DNA from: Rehmannia glutinosa
Lineage: Eukaryota; Streptophyta; Magnoliopsida; Lamiales; Orobanchaceae
Length of the DNA: 64,000 bases
NCBI GenBank assembly: GCA_016081115.2
Contig: CM071930.1
Span: forward strand, 4,073,419-4,137,418
Direction of reading: 5' to 3'
Positions 1-10,671 of this stretch are shown piece after piece. The notes under the pieces are model-generated. The model saw only the letters and a program-made list of their open reading frames with translations, did not search any database and had not been told where the DNA came from. Positions within the stretch are counted from its first letter, which is position 1; the number at the start of each line of letters is the position of its first letter. The position numbers and the translations under genes are program-made.

Positions 1-349
1 AATTAGTGTGAATAAATAATAGAAAAGTTTGTGTTGTGGTAGAGTGCTCCTCCCACCCATGAGATCGACTATGGAGACGGTGTGGTGTGGGGTGGCTACT
101 CATCCTCCGATGTAGAGAGAAAGAAGAAAAAAATGACTGTTGATTTGTTCTCCTCGGATGTATAGAGAGAGAAAAAGTGGTTCTTGGCCGATTTTTGGCT
201 TTGTATTTAGGTTTAGGGTTTTGGCTTTTTGGATTTATTTTTGGGCTTTTCCAACAAGTTGGGTATTTTGGGGCTCAGTCTCACGGTCTCACAAGAGACC
301 TCCCAAAATTATTTTCTTAACCACAAAATTTATAGGAAAATTTCGATAT
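1..349. other. No gene seen; AT-rich left edge
   Basis: I see no coding exon here. Short open frames start near 140 and 229 but resemble no family and overlap each other in different frames. The stretch runs into the hAT-like element that begins near 350. Confidence 0.4.
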
Positions 350-1002
350 ATGGGTGGCCAAATGGATCGAAATTGGGTTCCACATCGAACCTTAATTGGT
401 CAACAATTTCAAAATTGGAATTGAAAATGGGTAGGTCGGGTTCCGGTTCCAAAACGGTCTCAAAAATCGTGGAACCGGAGATTTTAACCATCGATTAGAA
501 TCAGTCGATGGGAACCGATTAAAACCGTCGATTTCAAGGTTGAAGCCAATGATTTTTATTTTTTATTTGGTAAAGATTTGCTAGAAGAAATGTTAAATGT
601 TTATTATGATATTTTATATTCGTAACGACATTTTAAACCAAATGTTGGAAATGAACTGCGTGAACTTTAATTCATCTATAATCTAATAGTATATTTATAG
701 ACAACTTAATATTATTATTAATATTAAGTACAAAACTTAATGGAATATTAAGTCCATGTCTTTTTCTTTATTTTTTTTTTGTAAATGAAATTGATAAATC
801 ATTTTAAAAAAATAAAAAAATAATCAAAAGATAAGCAAATGGTTCCGGTTAAAATCAGAACTGGAATCGTGGAGGAATGGGGTTCCAAACAGAATCTGGA
901 ACCGCTGGTTCCAGTTTTAGAACTGAAACCGTGAGGCAATGGTTACGATTCATCCAAAATGAGGAATCGGAATCGGTGATTCCAGAGCCGTAGTCACCCC
1001 TA
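350..1002. mobile_element. hAT-like non-autonomous element rich in GGTTCC/AACCG
   Basis: The left end reads GGGTGGCCAAATGG and the right end reads AGTCACCCCTA, so the ends are roughly inverted (GGGTG/CACCC). Sub-terminal regions at 420-540 and 841-985 are full of GGTTCC, GAACCG and AACCG words in both orientations, a pattern common in plant hAT-like elements. The AT-rich middle (about 590-760) matches the reverse complement of parts of 35190-35950, so a sibling lies in the window. No convincing 8-bp duplication was found. There is no transposase. Confidence 0.6.
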
Positions 1003-1542
1003 TATGGAAGTACACATGCACTAAATGCTGACTGCATTAGTACTCGTTTTTTATAAAAACAAAAGACCCCAAATTGCATAGAGGCCGAAAAAAAGGGAGA
1101 GAAAGAGAAAAAAAAACATATTTTATATTAAATAAGAGGGAATATTTGTAGTTCATGCATGTGGATACAAATAGTGATCAAAGAGAATCATATTGTGATG
1201 GAGGATAAGACTCTCAAAATCAGAGGTTTATGGTTCGATTATCATCACTATTCACTCATTCCCGTCTAGAATATGTACTAAAAAAAGAAATAGTAATCAT
1301 ACAAATGGTGCATATACACCTTTAAGTTGCAATTGGATGGGAGGATTTTAAAATTTGGGTAGAAAATCTTGGGAATGATTTCAAATAATTTTATTTAAAA
1401 TGAATTTAAAATCCTAAAAAATGACTCCAAAAAAACAGATCCAAACGTTTAGAAATTCATTACTGAATGGTTTCATCCAAACAACTTTCATTGATTTGTT
1501 ATTTTGAATTTGAAATCCTTATTTGGAGCTAAGGATTTAAAA
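1003..1542. other. Intergenic DNA without recognised gene
   Basis: AT-rich, with no coding exon. A loosely self-complementary stretch at about 1320-1540 (GGATTTTAAAATTTG against AATTTGAAATCC-type words) may be an old MITE, but its ends could not be defined. Confidence 0.3.
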
Positions 1543-2391
1543 TAACCGCCCGAACCGCCCACACCGCACCGCACCGAACCGCCAATATTGATTTACCTAA
1601 AAACCGCGATTAAAAATTTTAAGCAAAAACCGCACCGCCTTAGCGGTGCAATTTTCGGTTTGGAAGTCAAACCGACCGCCAAAACCGCCCGCCCATGTAT
1701 TGAGTAGTAAGGACAATTATATACTTAACATACTACATATCACAACAATACAACTCGAATATTCTAATTCTACTCTTCAACTCATTTTAGTCCTTCACTT
1801 GGGCTTTCAACAAGTGAAAAAGAAGTAAAAAATATGCATCCTCTTTTTTTATGTTTTCTTATAGCATTAGTGCAGTTGCAATATTTTTCTCCAAAAAAAA
1901 AAAAGATTGAGTGTATTGTTTGAGTACACCTTTGTTTTCCTAGAAAACTACTTTTTTTTGAATGTATTGTATTGTAAAATTTTCTTAAAAAAGTGTAATT
2001 TTCATTTATGAAACTTGTGTTCATTTGAATGCAAAGAGTGAATTTATTTTATAATTGCATTCCATATGGAGAATTATAGTGATTCAACAAGTTTCATTTA
2101 TTTGAAATATTTTTATTTTCTTATAGTTAATATTATTTATTTAATGTTTGGATTTGATATTCAAAAATGACTAAACCTTCTAAGCTACTGCCCAAAAGAA
2201 AACATAGAACTAAAACACTTGTGTTTTTAACCGCTAAACCGCCCGCCACCGCCCGCACCGTCCAAAAACCGCACTAATGATTTTATTTAGCAAAACCGAC
2301 CGCCACCACCCGCCACCGCCTAAAACCGCATATGACAATTCGGTTTGAAAATTATTGAAAAAACCGCAAAACCGCACCGTGATCACCCCTA
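1543..2391. mobile_element. hAT-like element with CCGCACCGC-rich ends
   Basis: Both ends carry dense ACCGCCC/ACCGCACCGC words (1543-1690 and 2230-2380) around an AT-rich core. The right terminus reads GTGATCACCCCTA, the complement of a TAGGGGTGATCAC-type hAT terminal repeat. The left end has no matching TAGGGGTG and looks truncated. There is no transposase ORF. I assign hAT affinity from the terminal motif and sub-terminal repeats; no duplication supports it. Confidence 0.55.
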
Positions 2392-3024
2392 GCTCCAAAT
2401 TCAACAATTGCTCAAATGGAGCCTCGTAGTTATTTGTTGTAGGATTTGAATCTAGCTTTTATTCGAGTAGATAATTTCATATAGGGCTTGAAGGCTTCCA
2501 ATTGTATTGGATACCTTTGTTGAGCTCATAATTTATTCAGCATATCAATTTCGAAAATTCAGAAGCATTCAGTGACGCCCAAGAAAAATACAATTTATAT
2601 TAATTTATGGTAATTGATTATTATTTTAAAACGAGAATTAATTACACAATAAATATAACTCTATTTATCTTACATTGATCACATACAACCAGACTCGATT
2701 TGAACTACAATAGCCCCCATATATATGTGCTAGCCACAGACATTATAACTAAATTGATCACAGTACATCAGCGCACAAAGCATGATCATAAATGTTGCTA
2801 ATAAATGCATATCCTATAATTATTACAACATGAACAACAACCGAATAATGCAATTGTAACATATTAAATGGCTAAGTGAGTAAGTGCAATTAAATTTACG
2901 CAAGGGCCCGTACATTTGGCTATGCAACCTAGTGAACCCATCATTAACTATTTCAATTCAAAATACTGTATTTTATTATTGGTGGGAAATGAAGGAATTT
3001 TGTATTCATATATAATATAATCAT
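2392..3024. other. Intergenic DNA without recognised gene
   Basis: No ORF of note and no recognised family. It is AT-rich throughout. Confidence 0.3.
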
Positions 3025-3440
3025 AATGGCAATTTTAGTCCTGTAAATATAAGTGTCTCGATATATTTGATCCTATAAGTATTATATGTAGCAAATTTGA
3101 TCCCATGCGTTTTAATTTTTGTACAATTTGGTCATGTAAATCTATCGCCGTGGTATATTTTGTCATTGAAGTATCTTATGTACCAATTTAGATCATGTAT
3201 ATTTTTATCTGTTCAAATTTGATCCATAGTTTCTAATTTTGTGCAATTTTGTCCCAAATGGGTACTCTAATATTTCACCCTTTCGAGACCAAAATTTCAC
3301 AAAATTAGATTTATAGAACCAAACTTGCGCGAAAATCAAAATTTACGGTGACAAAAATGATACATAGGATATTTACAAGACCACATACCTTATCTATTTT
3401 ATATTTGCTAGACTAAAATTGTTACGCATAACACTTACAA
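3025..3440. mobile_element. Inverted-repeat MITE of the 'AATTTTAGTCCTGTAAAT' type
   Basis: The left part has repeated phrases such as CAATTTTAGTCCTGTAA and ATTTGATCC. The right part carries their complements (AGACTAAAATTG near 3410-3422, AAGACCACAT near 3378). It is a long, diverged inverted repeat without coding capacity. Related elements with AAATTGGTCCTGTA ends lie at 31020, 37966 and 39971. Confidence 0.5.
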
Positions 3441-3484
3441 AATTAAATATGCAATCTCCCGAACTGGATTGCATTTAAACCAAT

Positions 3485-3952
3485 GCTTCGTTTGGTGAAC
3501 ATAATAGAAGAGATCGGTTATTTTTCTAATATTTCGCTCATATTATATTGTTTGGTTTACACATCCATGACCCGGAAATTAGCATGACCCGATTCTTTAT
3601 TATTCTCATTGAAGTAATAGGTATCCCACTCCTAGATGGGATGAGGAATACATCCCAATATCCTCGCTATTACAAATTACCTATATACCCTCATTTACAA
3701 CTATATTTGTAATTGTGTAAGGTGGTATATGAATATGAATTATAATTTAAGGGCAATAAGGTAATTCAATACTTAGTGGACTATTACTATCTCTTTTGAA
3801 CCAAATAATTTAATAGACATCCGTTATAATCCAACAACCCAATCACTCAAAAACAAAACACATTATTGGACCTTAATAAAATCTATAGGAAAATGCCAAT
3901 AAAGTTGGTGGGAAATAATCCAACTCAATCCTATTGTCCAACCAAACGAAGC
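3485..3952. mobile_element. TIR MITE with 5-bp target duplication CCAAT
   Basis: The left end GCTTCGTTTGGT is complemented at the right end by ACCAAACGAAGC. It is flanked by CCAAT at 3480-3484 and again at 3953-3957. The length is about 468 bp with no ORF. The superfamily is uncertain: terminal GCTTCGTTTGG motifs occur in several plant MITE families, and a 5-bp duplication does not decide between them. Confidence 0.65.
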
Positions 3953-3968
3953 CCAATAATATATAAGA

Positions 3969-3973
<5 letters not shown>

Positions 3974-4006
<33 letters not shown>
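3974..4006. repeat. (TA)n tract left of element A
   Basis: An uninterrupted TA dinucleotide run. With the run at 5067-5090 it brackets element A, so the element sits inside a TA microsatellite. Confidence 0.9.
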
Positions 4007-4009
<3 letters not shown>

Positions 4010-4226
4010 GAGGATCAAGTGAGACCATGTCTGCAGGTGAGACACGATGGACTAATCTCAACCATCCCCCACTATTAATCAATGGGTATGATTTAATGGA
4101 TAAAAATATATTAAAATATTAATTTAATCAATATAAGGGTAGTATGGTAAAATAACATAACAAGTTAGTTACAAAAATGAAATCAAATCTCTTTTCTCTC
4201 ATACATCTCCTTTTCCCCAATCTCAC

Positions 4227-4279
<53 letters not shown>

Positions 4280-5066
4280 CTCTCTCTCTCTCTCTCTCAT
4301 TCATCCATTAACGCAAATAAAGAAAACGTGAAGAACTCGAAAATTACAGTTCATGAAAATTAGAGAAAAACACGAAAAATCGGTGCAATATTACAGAAAA
4401 TAACGAACGGTGAGTTCGAAAAACGAAATATGCAACAAAACTCAACTAAAAATGCATTATCCGAAAACTATCTATGCGGCGTAAAAAAGCTAATATGTAG
4501 TATAAAGATAACCAACTATGCAAGATGTCATAAACTATAATAAAATCAACTAACTATGTATTATCTAGAAACTATCTATGCATTGTGAAATAACTAAATA
4601 TGCAAGACATTATGTAACATCTTATTTTTATAATTTCCAAAAGCAACATCCCATTTTCATAACTAAATATACATTATATTGAACCTATTTATGCAAAGTG
4701 TAGTATAACTACATATGCAAAGACGTTATATTCAATTATATGTTTAAAGTAAGACAAAGGCAACAAAATAACTAAATATGCATTATTTGATGTCTAATTA
4801 TGCAAAGAGAAGAACCCTAACTATCTTTGTAAAATAAAAATATTTGGAAAGAAAACAGTTCCTTAAATTCCGCCACAAAATCCGTGAGTGTCTATTTATT
4901 TCACTCTTAAAATCATTGGGACCACTAATTTGAACCATAAAATCAAAAAATTAGGAAATAATTAAAAACAACTGAATTAATCACATCCCTTCATTTTTTA
5001 AGATCGATGGATAAGATAAGTCACACTGCCTCACCTAGGGAGGTTGGCCTCATTTGAACCAAATCC
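4007..5066. mobile_element. Element A: non-autonomous element in a TA microsatellite (Micron-like)
   Basis: About 1.06 kb, flanked on both sides by (TA)n. Its ends form an imperfect inverted repeat: the left end has GGATCAAGTGAGACC then AGGTGAGACA, and the reverse complement of the right end has GGTTCAAATGAGGCC then AGGTGAGGCA. The interior has a long CT run and many degenerate units around TATGCA, such as ACTATGCATTAT. The same terminal and internal features recur in element B (34052-37206). There is no coding capacity. Placement in a TA repeat resembles the rice Micron family; I cannot test homology. It ends under 300 bp upstream of the Dof start codon. Confidence 0.6.
4227..4298. repeat. 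(CT)n microsatellite
   Basis: A nearly pure CT run with one TTTT interruption, inside element A. Element B has a short CT-rich stretch at the equivalent place (about 34340-34360), so the run probably expanded here. Confidence 0.9.
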
Positions 5067-5090
5067 TATATATATATATTTATATATATA
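5067..5090 (+). promoter_or_regulatory. (TA)n tract, possible TATA region for the Dof gene
   Basis: TATATATATATTTATATATA about 260-280 bp upstream of the Dof ATG, at the right edge of element A. It could act as a TATA box giving a 5' UTR of about 230 bp, which would include the CT run at 5234-5264. This is positional inference only. Confidence 0.35.
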
Positions 5091-5233
5091 ACCCTCCCAA
5101 CAAGAGAGCCGACCCAAAAAGCCTATTTGGAGCCGACTGAAAATATTGCATTCCTCATGACAAAAACCTCTGCAAAAGCTGTTCACCAGTCTCACAATTC
5201 AGACAACATTTCTGCATAATCCTACACACTAAC

Positions 5234-5264
5234 AGAATCTCTCTCTCTCTCTCTCTCTCTCTCT
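5234..5264 (+). repeat. (CT)n run in likely Dof 5' UTR
   Basis: A pure CT dinucleotide run about 90 bp before the Dof start codon. CT-rich leaders are common in plant genes. Confidence 0.8.
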
Positions 5265-5349
5265 AACCCTCCTTAATAAATCCCCATTACACATACCACA
5301 TTTTCACTAACAGATTCTTGTTACTGCAAAACAGCCAAAAAAAAAAAAA

Positions 5350-6036
5350 ATGGCAACGGATACATGTCAAAGAAAAGCAACGAAGCTAACCCATGTCGGC
5401 GCGCCGCCGCCGGAGCCGGAGCACCTCCCCTGCCCGCGCTGCGACTCCACCAACACCAAGTTCTGCTACTACAACAACTACAACTTCTCTCAGCCCCGCC
5501 ACTTCTGCAAGTCCTGCCGCCGCTACTGGACTCACGGCGGTACCCTACGCGATATCCCCGTCGGCGGCGGCACCCGCAAGAACGCCAAACGCTCTCGCAC
5601 CACCACCGCCGCCGCCAGTACCGGCGCCGCCGCTGTTTTCTCGTCGGCCCATCACGACTTCCGTCACTTTCCGGCTTCCCAGCATCTGGTCCCACTCTCC
5701 GGCGCCGATCACGGCGGTTCTCCGCCGTACGTGAGCGATGGGAAGATGAGTGGGAGTTTTACTTCCTTGTTGAACGGTAGTCATCAGGGGAGTGGGCTTC
5801 TGGCGTTGGGTGGGTTTGGGCTTGGGGTTGATAATGGACTTGGTGATATGGGCTTTGGGCTGGGTAGGGCTGTGTGGCCTTTTTCAGGTGGGCCGACTAG
5901 TGGGAATGGTGGGGTGTCCAGCGTCGGAGGGCACACGTGGCAGCTGGAGAGTGGAGATGGTGGTTTTGTCGGAAGTGGGGATTGTTTTGCTTTGCCAGAT
6001 CTTGCTATTTCCACACCCGGGAGTGTGTTGAAATGA
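5350..6036 (+). CDS. Dof-type zinc finger transcription factor (228 aa, single exon)
   Basis: A plant-specific DNA-binding protein of the Dof family, which recognises AAAG-core sites in promoters and acts in the nucleus. The Dof domain lies at about residues 25-80. It starts CPRCDSTNTKFCYYNNYN and continues with CKSCRRYWTHGGTLRDIPVG, giving the complete C-x2-C-x21-C-x2-C zinc ligands. A basic tail (RKNAKRSR) follows and may be the nuclear localisation signal. The rest is low-complexity: Ala/Thr-rich, then Gly-rich (about residues 140-215). The WTHGGTLRD version of the domain recalls the DOF3.1-like subgroup, but I do not assign an orthologue. The start is the first ATG after an A-rich leader, and the GC-rich domain contrasts with its AT-rich surroundings. 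No intron and no damage are seen. The upstream promoter is largely element A. Confidence 0.93.
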   Translation: MATDTCQRKATKLTHVGAPPPEPEHLPCPRCDSTNTKFCYYNNYNFSQPRHFCKSCRRYWTHGGTLRDIPVGGGTRKNAKRSRTTTAAASTGAAAVFSSAHHDFRHFPASQHLVPLSGADHGGSPPYVSDGKMSGSFTSLLNGSHQGSGLLALGGFGLGVDNGLGDMGFGLGRAVWPFSGGPTSGNGGVSSVGGHTWQLESGDGGFVGSGDCFALPDLAISTPGSVLK

Positions 6037-7154
6037 ATTTGTTTTTTTCTTTCTTTCTTTTTTTTTTTTTTTCTTTATAGTTTTAGTGTCGAGAGTTAAA
6101 AAAAACCCTTCATGATATCTGTTTGGTTATGTAATCTATGTCTGGATGACTTGAATTTTTACATCCTTGTCCTGCCAGTTACATACTGTTTTATTACAAT
6201 TTAGAAGTATGCAATGTCCAAATTTAGTTTCTTTAATTGAATATTTTCATTAGTAGAGTTCACAAGTCATTATAATCGATTTTAGCTTTCTTGTATTACT
6301 TTAGTTGATTGTCTAATTCATGTTAATCAATCATACACTTGTCATTTAAGATTAGTTTTGATGCCAATTTTTGGATTGACTGCAGATATGTAATTGTAAA
6401 ACAAACCAAATTGAATATCCTTAATGTTGTTAAACTTAGTTTAGGATTATAAACTAAAATATAAAAAATATGAAATACCATTCGGAATAGAAGATGCCAT
6501 CCGATTTTCTGAAATTACTTTCATACACAATAATGTGCACAATTGCACATATCCTTAATTGAGATCAGACATTTATACGGGCTTAGTTATTAGTTGGTAT
6601 ATATTATTATACCATTTGTCGCCCAACGTTGTATCTAATATTCCATTGATTCATTAATGGAGTATTAGATAAAAAAACATAAATTCATTGTAGGAAATTA
6701 AATGGCAAAATTGTTGTCGGTTGCTTGCCTTAGCATCTAAAGTGAGTATATATAGTCAGAGCTTATATATATTTATTATTAAGCCGTAAATTACTATGCA
6801 GAAGGCGGCTTATAATTATAGGCCGCCAAATTTTTAGGCTTTAACCGCCTACTAATCGCTGCAGCCTGCCTCATTTATGAATTATGCACCACTTAATTTC
6901 TCATACAGATATTGCACCCTTGTCTCTTGTTTGTTTCTTACATTACACAACATATTCGGTCGTTTAAGATTTTTATTCTACTTTTTTTTTTGATTCAAAA
7001 AAAAAAAAAAATTCTGCTTTTTTTTTTTTATCTTGTATTTATTGTTTAAACGTATGGTATGAACTCTATAAAATAAATACATATTATTAGTTATCTGAAT
7101 ATAATTTATTTTATAAATATGTATCAAATCCCGTTTTGACAACTCTAACTAGCG
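6037..7154. other. Dof 3' flank and intergenic DNA
   Basis: T-rich stretches directly after the stop probably include the 3' UTR. No other exon is visible. The only structured item I see is the palindrome at 6804-6827. Poly(A)/poly(T) runs at about 6980-7030 may be old retroposon tails. Confidence 0.35.
6804..6827. repeat. Near-perfect 24-bp palindrome
   Basis: GGCGGC, then TTATAATTATAG, then GCCGCC: the reverse complement differs at only two symmetric positions. GC arms around an AT centre make a stable cruciform or hairpin. It may be the end of a small element, since GGC/GCC words recur to about 6870. Confidence 0.6.
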
Positions 7155-7189
7155 TTTTTTCTTTTTTTTTTTTTTCTAAAACGATAGTT

Positions 7190-8184
7190 ATTTCATAAAA
7201 TTGAAACTCAAACAAAAGTAATTATAACAAACTTCAGTAGCAAATGGCTAAGAACCAACATGTCTACATATTGAGCGTTTAATTGGTGTCAACCCAATTC
7301 AAATCAACATCACTAATCACGACAAAATGAGCTAATCTATTACAAACAAAAACTTTTCAAATCAAGGACATCAAACACAAAATACTCAAACAAGTAGCAT
7401 AATATGTTAGATGTCTTCGACTATTTTCTTAGTACCCAACTCAAAAGGAGATTTAGAGTTCAGTTTTAAGACCATATCCTCATCATCTATATGTATGGAG
7501 ATATTCTTGAGTCATTATCTGCATGCAGTACAAAAAACATGACGAATGCCAAAAATGACAGCTTCAACTGGATCACAAAAGGAATCCCTTAAAGCAGCCC
7601 AAACTTGTACCAAAATACCATTTTTATGACAAATCCAACCACCAAGAACTGCACAATTATTCACAATCAACCCCACACTAACAACTATAAAAACTGATCC
7701 TATTAAGGCTGAATTGAAATCCTCATTTTCAGCAGCAACTTCACATTAGACTTCTCGAACTCTTGCCAATCAATCACTGCTCTCTCCACAATATCAATTT
7801 CTAACCACTTAATTTGCTGAAAGACCCAGAGATTTTGGGTTTTCCAAAGCCACCACAATATATAGACAGATAAATTAATTATGTCCTGGGAGATTTTACT
7901 CTTATCCAACTCACAAATATGCCTCCACCAACATCCCACTGAAAAGTCTGAGACTTCAGTCCCACTCCAATGCACAGGGGCAATTTCCAAGTAAGCTTAG
8001 CTCTGTCACAGAGGAATAATAGACGTTCAACAGACTCTCCAGCAATTCCACAGAATTTGCAAATAGAATCAATATCAATCCTTCTATTTTCCAGAAGAGT
8101 TGTTGTAGGGAGGACTTTTGGCACACATCTCCAAAGAAAGTGCTTCATTTTCCCTTTCACATTCAATTTCCAAATCATTTCCAT
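7190..8184 (-). pseudogene. LINE zf-RVT and RNase H remnant
   Basis: On the minus strand, 8184-7879 encodes MKHFLWRCVPKVLPTTTLL followed by CKFCG and a later FLCDRAKLTW. This is the plant LINE zf-RVT signature, with its Cys pairs. Next comes a helical segment (WWLWKTQNLWVFQ, 7990-7703). Then at about 7700-7560 come GGWICHKNG and VWAALRDS, which resemble the first strands of the C-terminal RNase H domain of plant LINEs. The frame shifts between blocks. Confidence 0.75.
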
Positions 8185-8440
8185 CCCGTAGCTACAACCG
8201 ATCCCCCAGAACTTGTTTCAGGGACTCAAAGCTGGAGTCTTTTTTCCAAAATAAGTTGCTGATATGCAGAAACAACATAGAACATTCCATTTTTGGTCCA
8301 ATGCCATATAAGTTTGTCCTTGCGGATCTATTGAGAAATAGGGAATTGCAAGATAATGTTAGAATCTTCAATCTAGAAAAGCTTAAGAATCAGTTCCCTA
8401 TCCCATTCTTTCCCTCCCTCTCTCATGAGCTCCTTCATGC

Positions 8441-9964
8441 TCATTCCCTCTTGATAGCAATAACAAAAGAATTAGGCTTAAAGGATGGGGGGTTTAGAAA
8501 GCTAAGGAGACTCAAAAGCTCTAGTAGAATACCTATCACCAATCTGGTACCTAATTCCCAAACCCAAAGCCCTAATCGATTTAACTCACTCTTTCCACAA
8601 CCAAGAATCCCCATTTCTAATGGAACAAGCAAGGAGCCCCCATGTGAAAAGTATCTAGGTTTTAACACATTGCTAATTAGAAGATTTGGTTTAGTAACAA
8701 CTCTCCACAATTGTTTAGTAATAAAGGCTTCAATGAATAAAGAGAAATCTTGAAACCCCAGCCCCCCGATTCTTAGGCATAATCAATTTATCCCAAAATT
8801 ACCACACAATTTTTTTCTGCCCTGAGCAGACATCCCCCACAAGAATTTAGAAGTAATTTTTCAAAGCTCATGGCAGGTAGATAAATGAAGTTTAAAACAA
8901 GACATAACGAAATTTGGCATTGCATTAATAACAACTTTAAGAGAAACCTCCGTACTAGCTTGAGAAGGAAACATATCACTCTAAGCATACACTCTTTTAT
9001 TCACACATTCAGACACATATTGGAAAACCTCTCTCTTAGATTTACCAATCACAAAAGGAAGACCGAAATACTTTGGGGAGTGCTGTTCAGAGACCCCATC
9101 AAGAATATTACAACTAGCAAGCTTAAGAGAGGTAGGAGAGTTTTTACTAAAAAGAACATTAGATTCTTCTAGAATGACTACTTGCCTGGAAACCCTACAA
9201 TATCTATCAAGAATGGATTTAATAGTCTGGGCTTGACCAATAGAAGCATCACAGAACAAAATTGAGTCATCGGCAAAGAAAAGATGAGTAATCGAATGGC
9301 ACTGACACAATTTTAGCCCATATATGAAAAAGAAAAGATTTTTGGCTTGTTTAATAAAATTTGAGAGAGTTTTCGAGAAAATAATAAATAGGCAAGACGA
9401 TATAGAACCACCTTGCCTATTTCCTCTATAAGGGGTCACATATCCAACCACTTTCCCATTGAAATTAAAAGAAAAGGTAGGGGAACTAACGCAAGAAAAA
9501 TCCAATTGACAAATCTTCTCTCAAACCCCATTTTAAGTAGCACAGAAACAATGAAGCTCCACTCAATCCTGTCATATGCTTTGGATACATCCAATTTAAG
9601 AGTCATACAATATTTTTTACTCTTTCTAAGCCCATTAATATAGTGAATACATTCGTGAGTGATTACAATATTATCAACAATTTGTCTATCAGGAATAAAA
9701 GTTGAATGATTGTCACTAATACGGACATGAAGCACAAATTTGACTCTACCATCAATTATTTTTGAAATAACTTTATAGACCACATTGCACAAATTAATCG
9801 GCCTATAATGGGCTATAGAAGAAAGGTTTCTTGACTTTAGGAATGAGAGTAATAATGAGTGTGATTTACACTTTTGAGCATTTTACAATATTTGAAAGAA
9901 AAATTAATAGACAACAATAGACTCAGAAAATAAAGGCCAAACAAATTAAAACAATAGAAGTGTC
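8441..9964 (-). pseudogene. LINE reverse transcriptase (3' portion)
   Basis: Minus-strand frames give RT motifs in the expected order. TLIPKVKKP lies near 9825-9860. CNVVYKVISKIIDGRVK and LDVSKAYDRIEW lie in 9792-9436, and the FADDSILFCDA catalytic block in 9505-8981. The linker WRVVTKPN...KPRYF lies in 8710-8441. The Asp pair of the active site is present, but frameshifts separate the blocks. The upstream end of this domain is across the Copia insertion at 25346-25490. Confidence 0.85.
9960..9964. repeat. Left target-site duplication of the outer Copia (GTGTC)
   Basis: GTGTC here matches GGGTC at 25346-25350 with one mismatch. The LTR follows directly as AGTAAGTCC, equivalent to TGTAAGTCC in the other LTRs. 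Confidence 0.75.
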
Positions 9965-10181
9965 AGTAAGTCCAAGCGCTACGATAATCCCCAGAGGGGG
10001 TGAATAGATTATCTCGGTTTTCTCGATTATGCCCTCTTTTTCGAATCAAACAAGCCAAGACAAGAATAAAGGTGCGGGAAGTAAATAATATGCGTCGATT
10101 TATAGAGGTTCAACCACCCAAAGGTCTAATCCTCTACCACCCCAAGATTCCAGGGATGGATTTCAAAAAGAAAAAGATTTT

Positions 10182-10420
10182 ATTAATTACCACAATTAAT
10201 ACAACATCACCTTACAACAACTCTTTGGAGATTACCACAATCTCCTCAAGATTACCATAATCTTCAACGACACCTTGTGAAGATTACCACAATCTTCCGA
10301 CTTGAAGAATACTAAATTCTTCAACACCTCAAGAGCACCAAACTCTTCAAATGAAGATTACCACAATCTTCTTACACCTAACACCTAGATCACCCAAGTG
10401 TGTTCTTACCACAAGAACAC
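10182..10420 (-). repeat. Array of about eight short hairpins, most with an ACCAC spacer, in the LTR
   Basis: Successive self-complementary units occur at 10182-10200 (arms ATTAATT), 10227-10245 (GGAGATT), 10248-10264 (AAGATT), 10279-10297 (GAAGATT), 10304-10322 (GAAGAAT), 10331-10347 (AAGAG), 10353-10371 (GAAGATT) and 10400-10420 (GTGTTCTT). Most have ACCAC between the arms, which is a GUGGU loop in element RNA. The array is downstream of the TATA box in element sense, so it should lie in the transcribed leader. Confidence 0.85.
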
Positions 10421-10661
10421 TCACAAGGATATCTTGTGTTGAATGATGACCACAAATTCAAGATTACAACTCGATAATGAATAATATAATTTTTAGTGCA
10501 AGTGTAATCAAGAAATAAAGCCTAGACCTCAAGATGTGAAAGTGTAAGACCTTAGGCTATTACAACAAGAATATAGACAATGAAAGAACAAGTATTTGCT
10601 TTGAGTGTATCTAGTTGTGTTGTGTTATATGCTCTCTTGTAGTGTTGCTTCAAATCTTCCT

Positions 10662-10671
10662 CTATTTATAG
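10662..10671 (-). promoter_or_regulatory. LTR TATA box (CTATAAATAG on the minus strand)
   Basis: The plus strand reads CTATTTATAG, giving a classical plant TATA box on the element strand followed by AGGAAG. It recurs at 24740-24749 and 22302-22311. In the inner 3' LTR (near 15892-15902) it is damaged to CTATTTAAGAG. Confidence 0.75.

Noticed and set aside
140..498. Two overlapping short frames at the left edge
   Set aside because: No family resemblance, and the second half lies in a hAT-like element.
5321..5784. Arg-, Pro- and Ser-rich frames overlapping the Dof gene
   Set aside because: Shadows of the GC-rich Dof coding sequence in other frames.
8118..8753. Open frame of 211 codons on the plus strand
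   Set aside because: It is antisense to LINE RT and zf-RVT text on the minus strand, which matches the family motifs; the plus-strand protein resembles nothing.
10182..10420. Resemblance to a CRISPR array (short repeats with palindromes)
   Set aside because: Plant nuclear LTR, unequal spacing, arms that differ between units, no cas genes; present in four LTR copies.
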